Of a DNA stretch of 64,000 nt, positions 38,701-51,600 are shown one piece after another; position 1 is the stretch's first letter; each line of letters starts with the position of its first letter. The DNA comes from Asterochloris sp. CNOR1 (Eukaryota; Chlorophyta; Trebouxiophyceae; Trebouxiales; Trebouxiaceae). A program made the translations under genes and the position numbers. The notes beneath the pieces were generated by a model. The model had not been told where the DNA came from. It was given only the letters and a program-made list of their open reading frames with translations, and did no database searches. Where the stretch lies: the NCBI GenBank assembly GCA_963969365.1, contig OZ017749.1:1178001-1242000 (forward strand), in the 5' to 3' direction.

Positions 38701-41700
38701 TCAGGTGGAGGCTGTCTTTGCAGCCACCTCATCTGCTGTCAGGACCTCAGTGCCAGCGGGCACGACCTCATTGGCACCAACAGGCTCGTACTTGCCCTCA
38801 ATGAAGCCCTGCATATGACAAGCTGCAGACTCAGGCACAGCTGGTGCCATTAGCACCCCTGTACACAAGCAGTCGTAATATCTCGCTGAGGCATGTTGTT
38901 GCAGCTGCAACTTTCAAAACCATCGCATTGCTGCAGCCTTGGGCTGCTTCAAGCGTATCAGGGTGGACAGGTGACAAGCATCAGGCACACCACGCCACCC
39001 ATCAAGATGAACTCACCTGCTCATTGACTTTGCTGACAAACTTGAACTTGGCATCGGCCAGGCCTGTTGCAGCCTGGCTCTCCATCAGCTTGGCCTTCTG
39101 CTCCTTGATGTTCAGGTCTGTGAACTGCTTGCTTAGACTGGCGCCGGCACGCATCCAGGCCAGGACAATGAACAGCAGGATGACTCCCAGGTAGGGGGTA
39201 GAGGCTGCCAAGGACCCGAAGGAGATAATCATGAACTGCTGGATCAGAGCGCCGCCAGACTTGCCCTGCAGGCAGCAGGAATGCAAATCAACGTGGAGCA
39301 TCCAAGATTGCCTGCAATATGAGCTGACTGCAGCGTCTGTGCCTGCATCATCGCCACACGCCAGCAGGTCTGCCTCCAACAACACGGTACCTCACCGGTT
39401 GCACTGATGGGCAGCCATGCCCCCATGTATGCAGCGGCAAGCAGCTTGCACTGAGGCCAGTGTTGCTGAAGCAACGCCACCCTGGTGCCCGACGTTAGGC
39501 GCCAGCAATGAGTTGCTCAAGATGTCAGCACTGTTTCACCCCCTGCATGTCGAAATTCAGCAAGTCCTGACTGACCCACAGGGGCAGCTCACCAGAGGGT
39601 TGCAGACAACGTCAATGGCTGCCTTGCCCTTGAGCTGGGTCTCTTGGTCCAGGGGGATGTAGGCCATCTCCTTGCAGGGGTCAAACAGGCTGTACTTGGC
39701 TGACTTGGAGAACACGTTCTGCGCCGCGCCCACCAGGACAGCCGCCATCAAGGGTGTCAGGCCCAGGGTGCCCAGCCAGGGGGTCAGGGGGCCGCTACCC
39801 AGCACCAGGCCAAAGAACAGCACACCTGCAGGGGCAGGCATGGCCACTGAGTCTTGCACAGGCTCCTCAGAGGCCAGACTCCACACAGCATGCAGGTCAC
39901 TCCCCAATCTCCATGTAGCCCTGCTCAAGGCAGATTCAGGACATCCTGGCACCCTGAAGGGGCTCCCCAGAGGCTCTGTCCTGGCAGCAGGGGAAGACAG
40001 CCAAATGGTTGGCCATGCAGCACATGAGCTGTGCTCACACTGCAGTGACTGCTGCAATGTGGCAGCAGGACGGAACAGATGGCTTACGTCATGGACTGCA
40101 AAGAGCTGCGCACACCCATCAGCGCCCGTTTCAGCACCCACCTGTGACCAGCAGGACTGTGGGCGTGATCAGTGCAGCCACTCCCCAGCCATACTTCTTG
40201 AAGATGGTGCGCGACAGCAGCATCATCACGAAGGTGACAGCGCCGGTGGCAGTCGAGAAGTCTCCCATGAAGGATGAGTACTCGTTTGGGTTGGGGAACT
40301 GGGCCTTGATCTTGCTCTTCCAGGTGACCTCCACCAGGTTGATGCTGATGCCATACGCGACCACCTGCAGGCAGGGGCACAGCGCATCAGCTGCAGCTTG
40401 CTGACTGGATTGGGGTGCCTCTGTGATGTCTGTTCAGCAGCCAGAGCCTGGCAGCCTTCCTGCACGGCCCTGCGCTTGGTCGGCGACCTGGGTGTTACGT
40501 TCTCAAAACAGCACGTGTGGTCTTTCATGGGCAAGACAACACCCAGCAGTTTGATGAAGCCTTCGCCGGCACAGACTGTGTGCAGGCAGGATCACAGACA
40601 AGCGCAAGCAGGCCACTGTGGACTCACCAGCGTGGCGAGGTCGCGGATGTAGGGTGACTTTGCCAAGAAGTTGAAGCTCTCGCCCATGCCCATATGGGAC
40701 TTGGTCTTCTTCTTCTTGGGCTGCCCTGCCCGCACCCTGGGCACCACTGTGCGCTGCAGCGCCCAGTACGTCAGCGTGATGATCAGGCCGCCCAGGACAA
40801 CCATGGACATCATGCCCTTCAGGGAGTAGCCCCACCCATCAACGCCAGGAGGCAGGCGAGCCCGCACCTGCAATCATGAAATATCGCTGCCACAGGCTGT
40901 GCAGTAGAGGAGTATGAGATTGGTGATTGGTGAAGGCTGGCATGCGGGCGTGCAGTGCCCTCCACATCAGGGGCACCAACAAGGCTGTGACTGGCAGGCT
41001 GGGGTGGGTGGACTAACCACAGCTGTCTGCAATATTCTTGCCCTGCTGAACTTGCGCAGATGAATGCAGCACCCATCCATGTGCCTGGCGCTGCCTGCTG
41101 AGTGCTGAGATGCAACCTTGGGGACAGAGGGGATGCCAACCAGGTATGGGTCGGTTGTGTAACAATGGCTGTCTGCAACATGTACTCGGGGAGGCTTGCT
41201 TGTGCAGGCATGCTGACAAGCTGCACAGGTCCGCTTTGATGGACAGCAGCTGGGCATGAGGACACGAGACTCCGTGCAGACCACCTGGGATTGCGCTGCA
41301 GGCTCCGCACAAAGTGCCAGCTTGCACGCAGAATGCAGACTCTTTCAGGGGCGATGCAGGCAGCTCCTGGCTCACCTGGGAGAAGTACTTCACTGCCCTG
41401 CCCGAGAAGATGAGGGCGACATTGGCGCCCAGACCGAACAGCGGATAGAACTGCTTGGCCTCGTCCACAGTTGTGATCTGGCAAGAGCAGCAAGAGCAGG
41501 AGTAGCTGTCAGTGCAGGGGCCAGCTGAGCAGAGCAACAAAGGACAGTTGTAAAAAGACACTTTCTCAAAGTGCCAGTCACCAGTGCTCTGAGTGTACAA
41601 CAGAAAGAGCTGCAAGCCGTGGATGGCGCCCCTGCGCTGAGGCAGACAGCATGCAGCAGTGGCTCACCTGATTGGCAAAGCCCCAGAACAGCAGGGACAC

Positions 41701-43494
41701 CACCACAGAACCCCATAGCTCTGCCATGACATAGAATAGGCAGAAGCTCCAGTTACGGAAGATGGCAATGGGCCCTGCGAAACCCTTGGGCCAGCTCGCC
41801 ACCAGCTTGTCAGCCAGGGCTGCAGGAAGCAGGAGGGCACAGTCAGGCCACCACTGCTCAGCAAGGAGTGCCACACTGACAACAAGCGGCTGCATGCCTG
41901 GATGCAAACAGTCCTGGCATGTGCGACACCAAGCCAGCCAAGCATGCAAGCCAGTGCTGGTGATGATTAGCACTGCAGAATGACTTCATCAAAGCAGCTC
42001 TATGCTTGGGACACAAGCAGAGGAACTAAGCAGGACGCAGCTGCAAGCAATCCTGCCTTTCCCATTGCAGCCTGACGCCAGCTGGCCCTGTGCCAGGAGG
42101 TATCAGCAAGCGGCAGTCAGGCTCACCGTGGGGGTGGAGCACATCCCGCAGGGGGTACAGGATGAAGGCGAATGAGCCGAAGAACGCAATGAAGGGGAGG
42201 ATGCAGGTGTAGAACAGTGCCTCTGTGGACAGCACATTGGCCAGCTGCAACACGCACAGCAGGAGTTGCTGCCAGCTCGGGAAGCAGGGTGCAGTGGGCG
42301 CCGCACGGGGCATAGGCAGCACAGAAAACAGCAGTAGGAGGGACAGCACAATGGTCAGCTGCAGCAGGGGCAGCAGGAGTGCGGGGCACATTGCAGTGCA
42401 AGCTGCAGCAAGGACAGCAAGGCAGGGACAGCATGCAGCGGGTGGCAGAAGCTCAGGGCAGGCGTGGCAGCCTGAATGCCTCCTGCACCCACCTGTGAGT
42501 AGATCACTGTGAACCCAATGGCCATGGGCAGGTTAACATAGGTCTTCAGGAAGGGAATGACCTCAGCACCGCTGCCTGGAGCTGTCACCACCAGCACATC
42601 CTGCAGTGAAGCAGTACAAGCTCTGTGTGCAGACACAGGGAGCAGTTGCAGGGTCGCAAGGAGCAGGGCAGCCTCAACAGCAAATCCGCTGCAAAGGAGC
42701 AGCGCAAGCTCAGGCCACAGCATTTGTACAGCAAGTTGTGCGCGCTGCAGGGACATGGCGCATCCAGAGGCATGTGAAGGCTGCACATGGAGGGTGGCGG
42801 TTATGCACCAGAGTCAAAGATCTTGCAATCAGCAGTAGTCACGAGCCGCATCCACCGCACAGTGGTCTGGGACTGATGCAGGCTGGGGTGCTGTTGCCGC
42901 CAAGGGGCTCTGCGGTGGCCCAGGGACAGCTCAGGGCTCTGGTCAAAGCAGGTGCAGCATAGTGTCCGGCAAGGCCTGCACCTTGGTGTCCCTCAGAATT
43001 GTGTAGTTGAACAGGATGCAGAAGAACATCAGTCCCAGGGGGAGGATTTTGCTCCATGTGAAGGTAGAAATGCCAAGGAACTTCTTCTCCTCTGGTGCAT
43101 CCCCAATGGAGACTGCAGCCACATTGGCTGCATTCGTGCTGACCTCCCTCCTGGCTGATGTCGGGCCCTGGGAGCGCAGAGAGGCCGCCTGCACACAGCG
43201 GCAGTCAGCCGATTGTGAGCCCGGCAACTGAACAGAAGCTCGCGGCTTGATGACCAGGCAATGCCAGGCCCCACCTGAGGACGCTGCTGGTGCGCCCTGC
43301 AAGGCCTGGCGACGGCAGTCCTTGTCTGGGGCTGCGCACTGCCTGGGCATGCCCTCCTGCCAGCAATGGCAGGCGATGCCTTGCTGCTCAACATTGTCCC
43401 ACGGCTCGCCATCATCGCGCCTCACGGGCAGTCCTGGCTTACAGCAGCAGTGACCTGGCCAGCGGTGGTGAAAACCCACAGGGGCGGTGGACAA
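38701..43494 (-). CDS. NTT: plastid ATP/ADP translocase (NTT family)
   Basis: Ten exons (42982-43494, 42493-42600, 42127-42244, 41668-41819, 41376-41477, 40628-40867, 40142-40364, 39593-39825, 39017-39265, 38701-38808) join in phase to at most 681 residues. The TLC-family signature is clear: FNYTILRDTKDVLVVTAPGS, then AEVIPFLKTYVNLPMAIGFT. Eleven or so hydrophobic segments follow, with FWGFANQITTVDEAKQFYP, SKYSLFDP-like SAKYSLFDPCKEMAYIPLD and a hydrophilic tail ending VAAKTAST. The protein exchanges cytosolic ATP for stromal ADP across the inner plastid envelope. The first exon has about 100 residues before the conserved EEKKFLGISTFTWSK and likely contains the transit peptide. The start at 43494 is the longest choice, and a shorter start or an extra 5' intron is possible, since family members are usually about 575-630 residues. 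Confidence 0.96.
42225..42430 (-). repeat. echoes of the translocase exon 3 acceptor
   Basis: On the minus strand the true acceptor (exon from 42244) reads LQLANVLSTEALF across the junction. Upstream copies near 42363 and 42408 read LLQLTIVLSLLLLF and LLQLALQCAP. The first copy keeps GCAG and most of the first 20 exon bases, at an offset of about 119 bases. Confidence 0.75.
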
Positions 43495-43541
43495 GGCATT
43501 GACAGCTTCAGCCCAGGATGATGCCTCAGTGAGGCTGCAGC
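43495..43541. promoter_or_regulatory. 47-base divergent gap, translocase / ARP6
   Basis: If the longest translocase start is right, only 47 bases separate the two start codons, too little for two leaders. Either the translocase starts further in, or the leaders overlap. Confidence 0.45.
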
Positions 43542-45517
43542 ATGGTTGCCCAGCGTGTTGTGGTGCTGGACAATGGAGGATGTACTTGCAAGATCGGCTT
43601 TGCAGGGGAGGAGGAGCCCCTCAAGTGCGCCATGCTGCAGATTGCATTCTTCAAGAGCCTACCTTAACGTTTCCCTTGACCAATAGCCTGCTGCAGCCCA
43701 GCGTCCACAACTCGGCAGAGATATGGCTCACCAAATGCTGTCCCTGCAGGGTGTTTCCCAATGCAGGCGGTAAGGTGAAGGGACAGCGCAGCGCCCTGAT
43801 TGGGGACCAGATCCTGGACTGCCAGGACATCTCATCACTTAGTTTGCGCCGCCCCATTGATCGGGGGTTCATAGTGAACATCGACATGCAGCGTGACATC
43901 TGGACACGCGCCTTCCGCAATGTGCTCCGTGTCAAGCCCTCCGACTGCGGGCTGGTGCTCACAGAGCCACTGTTCAACCTGCCAGCCATCAGAGACAGCA
44001 TGGCTCAGGTCAGCCGAGTGTCTGGCTGCGCTGCAGGCGTGCCTTCTAGACCTGCTGCCTGCTGTGCACTTCCTGCCTTAGGTCAGTGGAGCTGTAGGCA
44101 AGCCTGCCCAGCATGTTCTGTCCAGCCTGGGGGCATGGCCAGGCAGTGTTCAGGCATACCGACCAAGGCATGCATGCATCTTACACGCAGACAGCCTCCC
44201 CTGCTTAGGAGAGTGAGAGTCTCAAACGGGGCTGGTTGCCCAACCCCTTGTACTGGGTCTGCTGCTTCCCAGTGCCCTGCTTTTTTCCTTTATTTTTTCC
44301 CAACTTCTCCCGCCCCCCCGGTCCCACTGTGCAGGTGTTGTTTGAGGACATGGGCTTCCAGTCAGTGATGACCACCTCTGCTGCCAACCTGGCCCTGCGC
44401 AAGCAGTGGCACCGCACCCCCAGCGCCCTGGCCAGCCAGGCCGGCTGTGGCCTGGTGCTGGACGCCGGCTTCTCAGCCACGCACGCCATCCCTGTGTTCG
44501 ATGGCAACATTCTCTACGATGGGGTGCGCCGCCTGAACCTGGGAGGCAAGGTCCTCACCAACTACCTCAAAGAGCTTGTCTCCTACAGGTGGGGGCGCGG
44601 TGCTGCGCGGCAGCTCATGTCTTGGGGCAATGCGGCGCAGGGCAGAGGCAGCACCGTTGATGGCTGGAGATGTCTGGATCTGCCTGTCTCGGTCTGCCTG
44701 GGCCACCCTCCAATCCCCTTGCTGTGCACACCAGGCCTGCTGTAGCAGGCGTGCAGAGGTGCCACTGCCTCCTGGGGTGCCTGGCATTGGCCTAGGAATC
44801 TGAAAGCAGGGGGTTGCAGATGTTAAAAGCCTGAACATGCCCTTCCTGCACCTGCCGTGTCAGGTCCGCCAACAGAGGCCACATCCATGCAGGAGCATCA
44901 ACATGATGGAGGAGACTTTTCTGGTGGAACACATCAAGGAGGCTGTGTGCTTTGTCTCCAGAGACCTGCAGGCTGACCTGGCAGCCTCCAAGCCACGCAG
45001 CTCCCCCCACAACATTGAGTATGTCCTCCCAGACGGTGTGAATAACCTCCGAGGTTTTGCGCGCCCTCCCCAGCCCAGAACGCAGCCGCCCGCCAGCAGC
45101 CAGGGCAAGGGCAAGGACAAGCCTGCTGAGCAGGTCCTGGCCCTGAACAACGAGCGCTTCACAGTCCCAGAGCTCCTGTTTCACCCGTCAGACATTGCCC
45201 TAAAGCAGGCCGGTGTGGCTGAGCTCATCATGGAGGCTGCTCAGGGGGTGCACCCTGACCTACAGCAGCTGCTGTACTCAAACATCCTGCTGGTGGGCGG
45301 GACCACTCGCTGCCTTGGCTTCAAGGAGCGCTTGGAAGCAGAGCTGCGCTCCCTTGTGCCAGACCACTTTGACATCAGCGTGCATGGCCCCACAGACCCC
45401 ATCACCTGTGCCTGGCAGGGCGGCTCTGTCCTGGGCACCACCATGGAATATGCCAACTTCTCAATGAGCCGCCATCAGTACTACGAAGAGGGACCTGGGC
45501 GCCTGTTTTTCGGCTGA
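43542..45517 (+). CDS. ARP6: actin-related protein 6 (SWR1 complex subunit)
   Basis: Exons 43542-43624, 43750-44008, 44335-44588 and 44893-45517 join in phase to 406 residues, the normal ARP6 size. The actin fold is recognisable: VVVLDNGGCTCKIGFAGEEE (first phosphate loop), RRPIDRGFIVNIDMQRDIWT, LVLTEPLFNLP, then GLVLDAGFSATHAIPVFDG (second phosphate loop), LNLGGKVLTNYLKELVSYR, the ARP6-like INMMEETFLVEHIKEAVCFV, LLFHPSDIALKQAGVAELI and ILLVGGTTRCLGFKERL. A Pro/Gln/Lys-rich loop near residue 270 is longer than in actin, as in other ARP6 proteins. ARP6 works in the nucleus in the SWR1 remodeller that deposits H2A.Z. The first exon starts right after CTGCAGC, with ATG as the only sensible start. 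Confidence 0.96.
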
Positions 45518-45615
45518 CTCTGCATCCTGAAATTTCATCATTTCATCATCAATTTGGAGCTGTGGACTTCAATCACTCAACTCAGAAATCAGTGGGGCTA
45601 TGCTTCAGGTAGTGG
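45518..45615. other. 98-base convergent gap between ARP6 and SEC5
   Basis: The two stop codons are 98 bases apart, so the 3' UTRs must overlap. A TTTCATCA direct repeat is present. No TGTAA was found on either strand within the gap. Confidence 0.55.
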
Positions 45616-48600
45616 TCATTCTTTGCCGCCAACTTGTCTCAATCTGCTCAGGGCATGGGATGACTGTGTGGGCTTTAGAGGATGCTCTGCTGCAGATCCA
45701 AGCGCAGCAAGCAGTGCAGACCTTGTGGCACTAACTCCTGCCCTGTATGCCTTGATTGTTGGGGAACTCGGAGCAGAGGCAGATGCACGTCCAGCAGGTA
45801 ATTTAACGCCTCTTCTTGATGTGCCTCTGGTGGTTAAACGGGACTGGGCTTTATCAACAGGCTGCAGCATCTGCTTGAGCTCAGTCATGGCAGTGTCTGG
45901 ACTGGCTTGGGATCTGGCAGATATTGCTGTCTGAACGTCTGAGCTGTTAGTCATCAATACAGCTGGTGCCTGGGCTTGCTGAGTGGCAGCAGCAGCATCT
46001 GCACTGTTTATGTTAGGATGACTCCTGCTCTTTGCTGCAGCTGCCTCTGCTGCTGCCAGCAGGGCGTGGCTGTGTGAGAAGCACTGCAGCAGAGCTGCTG
46101 CATTGCGCTGGGAGGCGTCAGTGACCTGCAGCCAGCAGAGGGAGATTGTGAAGCATCACTCTGGCTGAACATTCCACAAGGCATCCAATTTAGCCAGGGT
46201 TGGTCAGGTGTTGCGTCACCGCTGCAGTGACAGCCACCACGCAGGCACCAGGGCAGCCAAAGGCGTTTGCATACAGGCAGCCTGCATGCTACCTTTGAGT
46301 CACGAAGAGACCTTAGCACCCTGCCAGCGCTGGCAGCATCTGGTCCGGCTTGGCTACTTCAGCTTCAAGTTTGCACTGGACCACAAAGTCCAGGCACACA
46401 ACCACAAGCTTAGCCGCCCTGCATCCCGCTGGTGCAGGCCCTGACTTGCTTGGCCACCTCAGCCATCAGGGCGCCCACTGAGCGCAAAGCAATCCTGGAG
46501 CCCACGATCACCAAGTCAGCAGCCTTGGCCACTGCCCTTGCCGGCAACGATGCCAAATGCAGCATTGACAGAGCTTTTCAGCCTGCTGCAGCCTGCTGGT
46601 GTCACCTGCTTGGCCACTTCAGCAACCCAGGCGGCCACCGAGCGTGCAGCCCAGGCGTCCCCAAAGTGCTCCTGCACCTCCTGCACAGCATCCCCGCCGC
46701 CAGACAGCAGGGCCAGCACTCTATGCTCCAGCTGGCTGCGGGCGATGTGGAACAGCTTGTTCACTGGGGCCTGGCAATGCGGCTGCAGGGCTGCCTCCAG
46801 GAAGCCCAGGTCAGAGGCCAGCTGCAGGGCTGCGCCCACTGTGCATCGGGGAATGACGGCTGCCACCTGGCTAGACCAGTTGCTCATCAGCTGTTTGACC
46901 ATGGCCCGCATGATCTGCTCACAGTGACAGCTCTGGTTAGACATGCAGTGGGATCCCAGCAAATTAATGCCTGCTTTGTGTACTGGCAACCTCAGTCAAT
47001 GATTAAACACCCTGCTTGAGCTTACTTTGCTTTTGAAGAGACTCCAAAAACTTTTACCGACAAGAGGTGCATGCATGCAGCCATCCAGGGACTCATGCAG
47101 TGGAGTTGTCAGCCAATGACAAGCAGCAAGCATGCGCGCCTAACCCTCACCCGCAGGAGCTGTGTGGGCGGTGTCCTGGAGAACCCTCTGCTTGCACGCC
47201 TACCAGCAGGCATGCAGCCCAGGAGGAACGCACACAAAATTTTGGACAGGCACAGACGAGTCTATGTGCAGCCTAGGCCTCACCCGCAGGAGCTCTGAGG
47301 GCGGTGCCCTGTTGAACACCTCAGCCTGCACCTCCACCAGCAGGTGCAGCAGCTCCAGGATGCTGTCATGCACTTCAAGGGGTACACGCTCAGCCGCCAC
47401 ATCCAGCGTTGTCAGGTATGCCTGCAGCTGCTGATCCATCAGGCGCCCCTTGCTGGCCACATACAGCTGCAGGACCTGCTCGGCTGCACGCGTAAGGCCC
47501 CCTGTGCCAGTCGCCACCAGAGCCACCCAGGCATCCTGAGAATGGAACAGGCAGAGGCTCAAGGAGCACGACAGATGGGGCCAACTCACTGCACGACATG
47601 TGGCAGTGGCACGACCACATGCATTCACAGCATGACGACAGCTACACCGGCGCAGAGGACATGGGGTAGCAGGCCTTGTGTCTTGACAGACTGGTCAGCT
47701 TTGCCGGCTGGCTCCTGGTGCCAGTCTTGGTCAGGCATGATGTAGTGCAAAGACTTGGCCAGCATACAGACGGCACCTACCACCCTTCAGACCTGCAACA
47801 ACTGACTTTGCTTCACAGATTTGCAGGGCCACCAAATGCAGCCTTATGTCCTCCATGCTGTCATCTTCAAGGTCAATGCAAAAGAACATGCTGTGGGCTG
47901 TCAGTGTCCCCTAGCCAGTGCCACTCCGCAAGCTCACCTCCAGGATGCCATCGGCTGTGAGCACTCCATGCGTGGTCGCATGGTTGGCGCGTTCCAGCAG
48001 GTGCGCCTCCCGCACTGCAGTACAGTTGCTCAGCTGCACCAGCAGCTTCCAGTGTGGTGCAGCCATGGTGGCAGCCCTGGCTTCCTCCGCTCGGCTGTGC
48101 ATGGCCCGTGTGCGCCAGCGCAGGGCAACTCTGCGAACAGCTGCGTCCTGTTCTGTAGCCCCTGCATCTGCCTGGCGTGCCCACAGGGCAATGGTTCGCC
48201 CTGCCAGGCTGTCGCGTGCAGTCACCTGCACACATGACCAAGTGTGAATGAGCACACGCATGCAGGATGCAGCAACACAGCCAGAGGCAGCGCAATGTCT
48301 TTCTAGCGTGCAGGCCAGACATGCAGATGCAGGCAGCACGCCTGGCAGGACCATTCCACCCAGCAGGGAGGAGTATACGTGGAACCCCAAGGCATATGTT
48401 GGACCCCAGGGCCGACTGCTACGTGACACAGCTAGTCAAGCACGGCAGGTGTCTGTATGCTGGCTGCAGTCCCCACCTGCAGGGCCTGCTGGCCCAGGGC
48501 CTCCACAGCCGCTGTGAACCCCTGAAGCGCCCCAAACAGCCCTGACCGAAGCGTCTGCGCATGCACCGCCATGAGACTGAAGACTGAGGCAGACTTCTGA

Positions 48601-51600
48601 TGGATCTGCTCAGCTGGCTCCAGCACTTCTGCCACCATCTGACACAGCTGAGACGGCAACAGGGATGTGGGAGGCCCTCCTGCATGCTGGGGAACGACAA
48701 CAGCTGCTGTAGGGTTGAGGAGGTGGTGTAGACTGAAGGGGCTGCTGCAAAGTGGAGGGCATCTTTGCATGGGAGGAAGCAAGCAGTGAGGGCTGGAAGG
48801 GTGTCTGTATGGACAGGAGGTGCAAGGCATGACACTCACTGCTGTACTTGCAGCTGCACCAGCAAGAGTTGCAGATGAGCCTCGACCGCAGGGGCCAGGG
48901 GTCTTCCTGCTTGCCAGAGACCCAGCCTGCCTGAAGCCACCCACTCTGCATGCTACCAGGCGCCAACTGGCATGCACTAAGTAATGGGAGATTCAGCTGC
49001 CAGACACCATCTCAGCATGCCACAGGTCACCCACCTCTGCTGCAGGGCACCATCTCATAAACCTCCCCAGTCTGCAGGCGGCTGGCTGCTGCAGCCAGCC
49101 GACTGCAGGCTGCTGTTACCCAGTGCTGGGTAGCCCCCTCTGCCAGCTGGTGCAGCATGGCGAGGGTCAGGGGCGGGCAGGGCTCCGGCAAGCTCTGGCT
49201 CCCCTCCACCACCTCCAGCACCACCTCGGGCAGGCCGCAGGCTGGCCGACTGGGCTGGGACGCAAGCGCATCAATAATCCTATGGAGGCTTGACCTGCAG
49301 AGCAGCCACCCAGCAGGTCTGTGCATAGCTCCTGTACAGCTGGCACTCAGCACCAGCCAGCGGCTGGTAGCGAGTCAGCAGGACTGCATCAAGTCGGACT
49401 CCTAGCTGTCAGTCATTGTCAAGCAGACCTGAGGAGCTGAGTGGGGTTCAGTACCTCACTGAGCATGGCACGTGAGGAAGAAGTCCGGCTGAAGTTCACC
49501 TGCAGAGCTCTGTGACATCTGCCACTCCACCATGAGCAGCGTCGCTGAGCTGCCGGATCAACAGAGCAGTAGCTGCCTGCCTGTGGCATTGCCTGGTCAC
49601 AGCTGTACAGACCTTGGTTGCCAGCAGCCAAAGGCTTGCACTCTGTTGCAGAATGGAGGTAAGAAGGCGCTGAACCTGTTGGCATGCACTGGAAGCATGT
49701 CAGTGGCTGGTGGGTTGGGTTCACCTGCATCTGGTGTTTGGATGCAGAGCAACTCTGCTGTGTGTTGAGGCACACATGCTCGGCGCAAGGGGGCTCACCA
49801 GGTTTGCTGCATGCTTCTCTACATCCTGAGGCTTCATGAGCTGCAGCAGTGTGATTGCAGCCTCCAGCTCGAAGGAGGCATCCCCAGTGGCTACCTGCAG
49901 GGGTGTGCACCCATTCAGACCGGGTCATGGCCTCGGAAGCATGGCAATAGCAGCCAAACTGGTGCTGTTGCTGCCGGCACGGCTGCAGAGTTGCGCATAT
50001 CAAGCCTTGCGATGGGAGCCTGCTGTTGCGGGGAAAGCTCTGCAGAGCAAATGGCTCTGCATGCCAGCTGCTGCAGCAAGCCTCACCCCAGCATGCTTGG
50101 CAGTCTTCCAGCGGGACCGCCCGCCCCTCACGATGGCAGCCTTGGGCTGCTCATCACAGCTGCAGGACCTGCGCCAGCTGCTGAAGATCATGCTGGCTGC
50201 TCGATGGGCCTCGGCCACCTGCAATCAGAGAGCACACACAACATCCTCTGCTGACAGGCATGCCTGTTACAAAAACTGGCAAGGATCAAGGGCATCCCAT
50301 TTTCACCTGACAACATGTCTGCTTGCAAGGAGCACCTGTCCTCCTCTGGAACTGCAGTGGCCCAGCAGTGGCTCACCCATGCCCCAGGAGCGCCAATGGC
50401 TGTGGCACTTGCACCAGCAGTGAGCCAAGTGCATCACTGCCGCTGTCCCCACCTCAGCACGCACAAACGCCTGCAAGGGGTCTGCCTCAATTCTGCAGGG
50501 CACGCCATCAGCCTGCATCTGCACCAGCAGGCCGACCGCCTCCTGCATCTGGGGCACTGTGTTGCAGCTGTGCTCCAGGAGGTGCCGGCAGACGTCATCG
50601 TGCACACCCGCTGCCGCCTGCACGGGCACATAGACAGCACAATGCAACAGCATGCCTGTGGGTCCATGCGACCCCACTGGGTGCCGTTGCTGGCAGCACC
50701 ATTCTGCTTCCATGCTGCCAGGGTTCAACAGCAAGCATGTGCGCTTTCCTGCTGCATCAGAGGGCCATTGTGGACCAGCTGTCCCGCATGAGTGGAGCCC
50801 AAGACAGGCAGGGAAGACCAGGGGCTAATTTCTCCGGCAGGGACAGCAGATGGACCATAGCAGCAGCCGGAGTGTTGCCAAAAGTGACAGCCACACTGGG
50901 AATGAGCAAGGCCCAGGTCCCACCACACATGCCATCCTACTGGCAGCCGGGCCCATCTGCCAAATTCGGGCCACACAGGCACACCACTGAGGCGCCACCT
51001 GCATGTCGTACAAGCAAATTTATTGGCACTCCTGCTCACCTGCTGGATGCTGGCCAGCACACTGAGCCAAGCAGCGGCCAGCCTAGGCATGGCTGCCACC
51101 TGCCTCCGAACCTCTGTCAGCGCCCGCCGGAAGGCTGGCATGACCTGGTCCCAGTGTCCGCGCGCAGCAAGGGTGCGCAGCTCCCACGGGGCTCGCAGCT
51201 CCTTGGCGTGGCGCAGGAACAGCAGCACGCTGCTGTGCGCGCCCTCCACAAGTGCCTGCCTCTCCACAATGCTGCTGAAGATGTGCTTGGCACCCTGGCG
51301 TGTCTGCGGGGCACAGAGAGTGTGCAGCAGTCAGCACATGAAAGCGGCCACTGTGCTGCTGACAGTGTAGACTAGACGCCCACGTGTCTTTAGGGCACAT
51401 GCTGCGCTGGGAGCATGAAGTTGTGCTCATGATGAAAGTGTGAGCAGCTGTGTTGGCAGTGGGCCTTGGTCTGTCTAGGTCAGACCAGTGTCATTCACGT
51501 GAGTGCCTGCAGCGTGATAGTGGCAAGCTACAGCACAATGATCGCTTGCTATGGGTTGTGTTGAGCGTCCAAGTGCTCATTCGCCAGGTGAGCAAGCACG

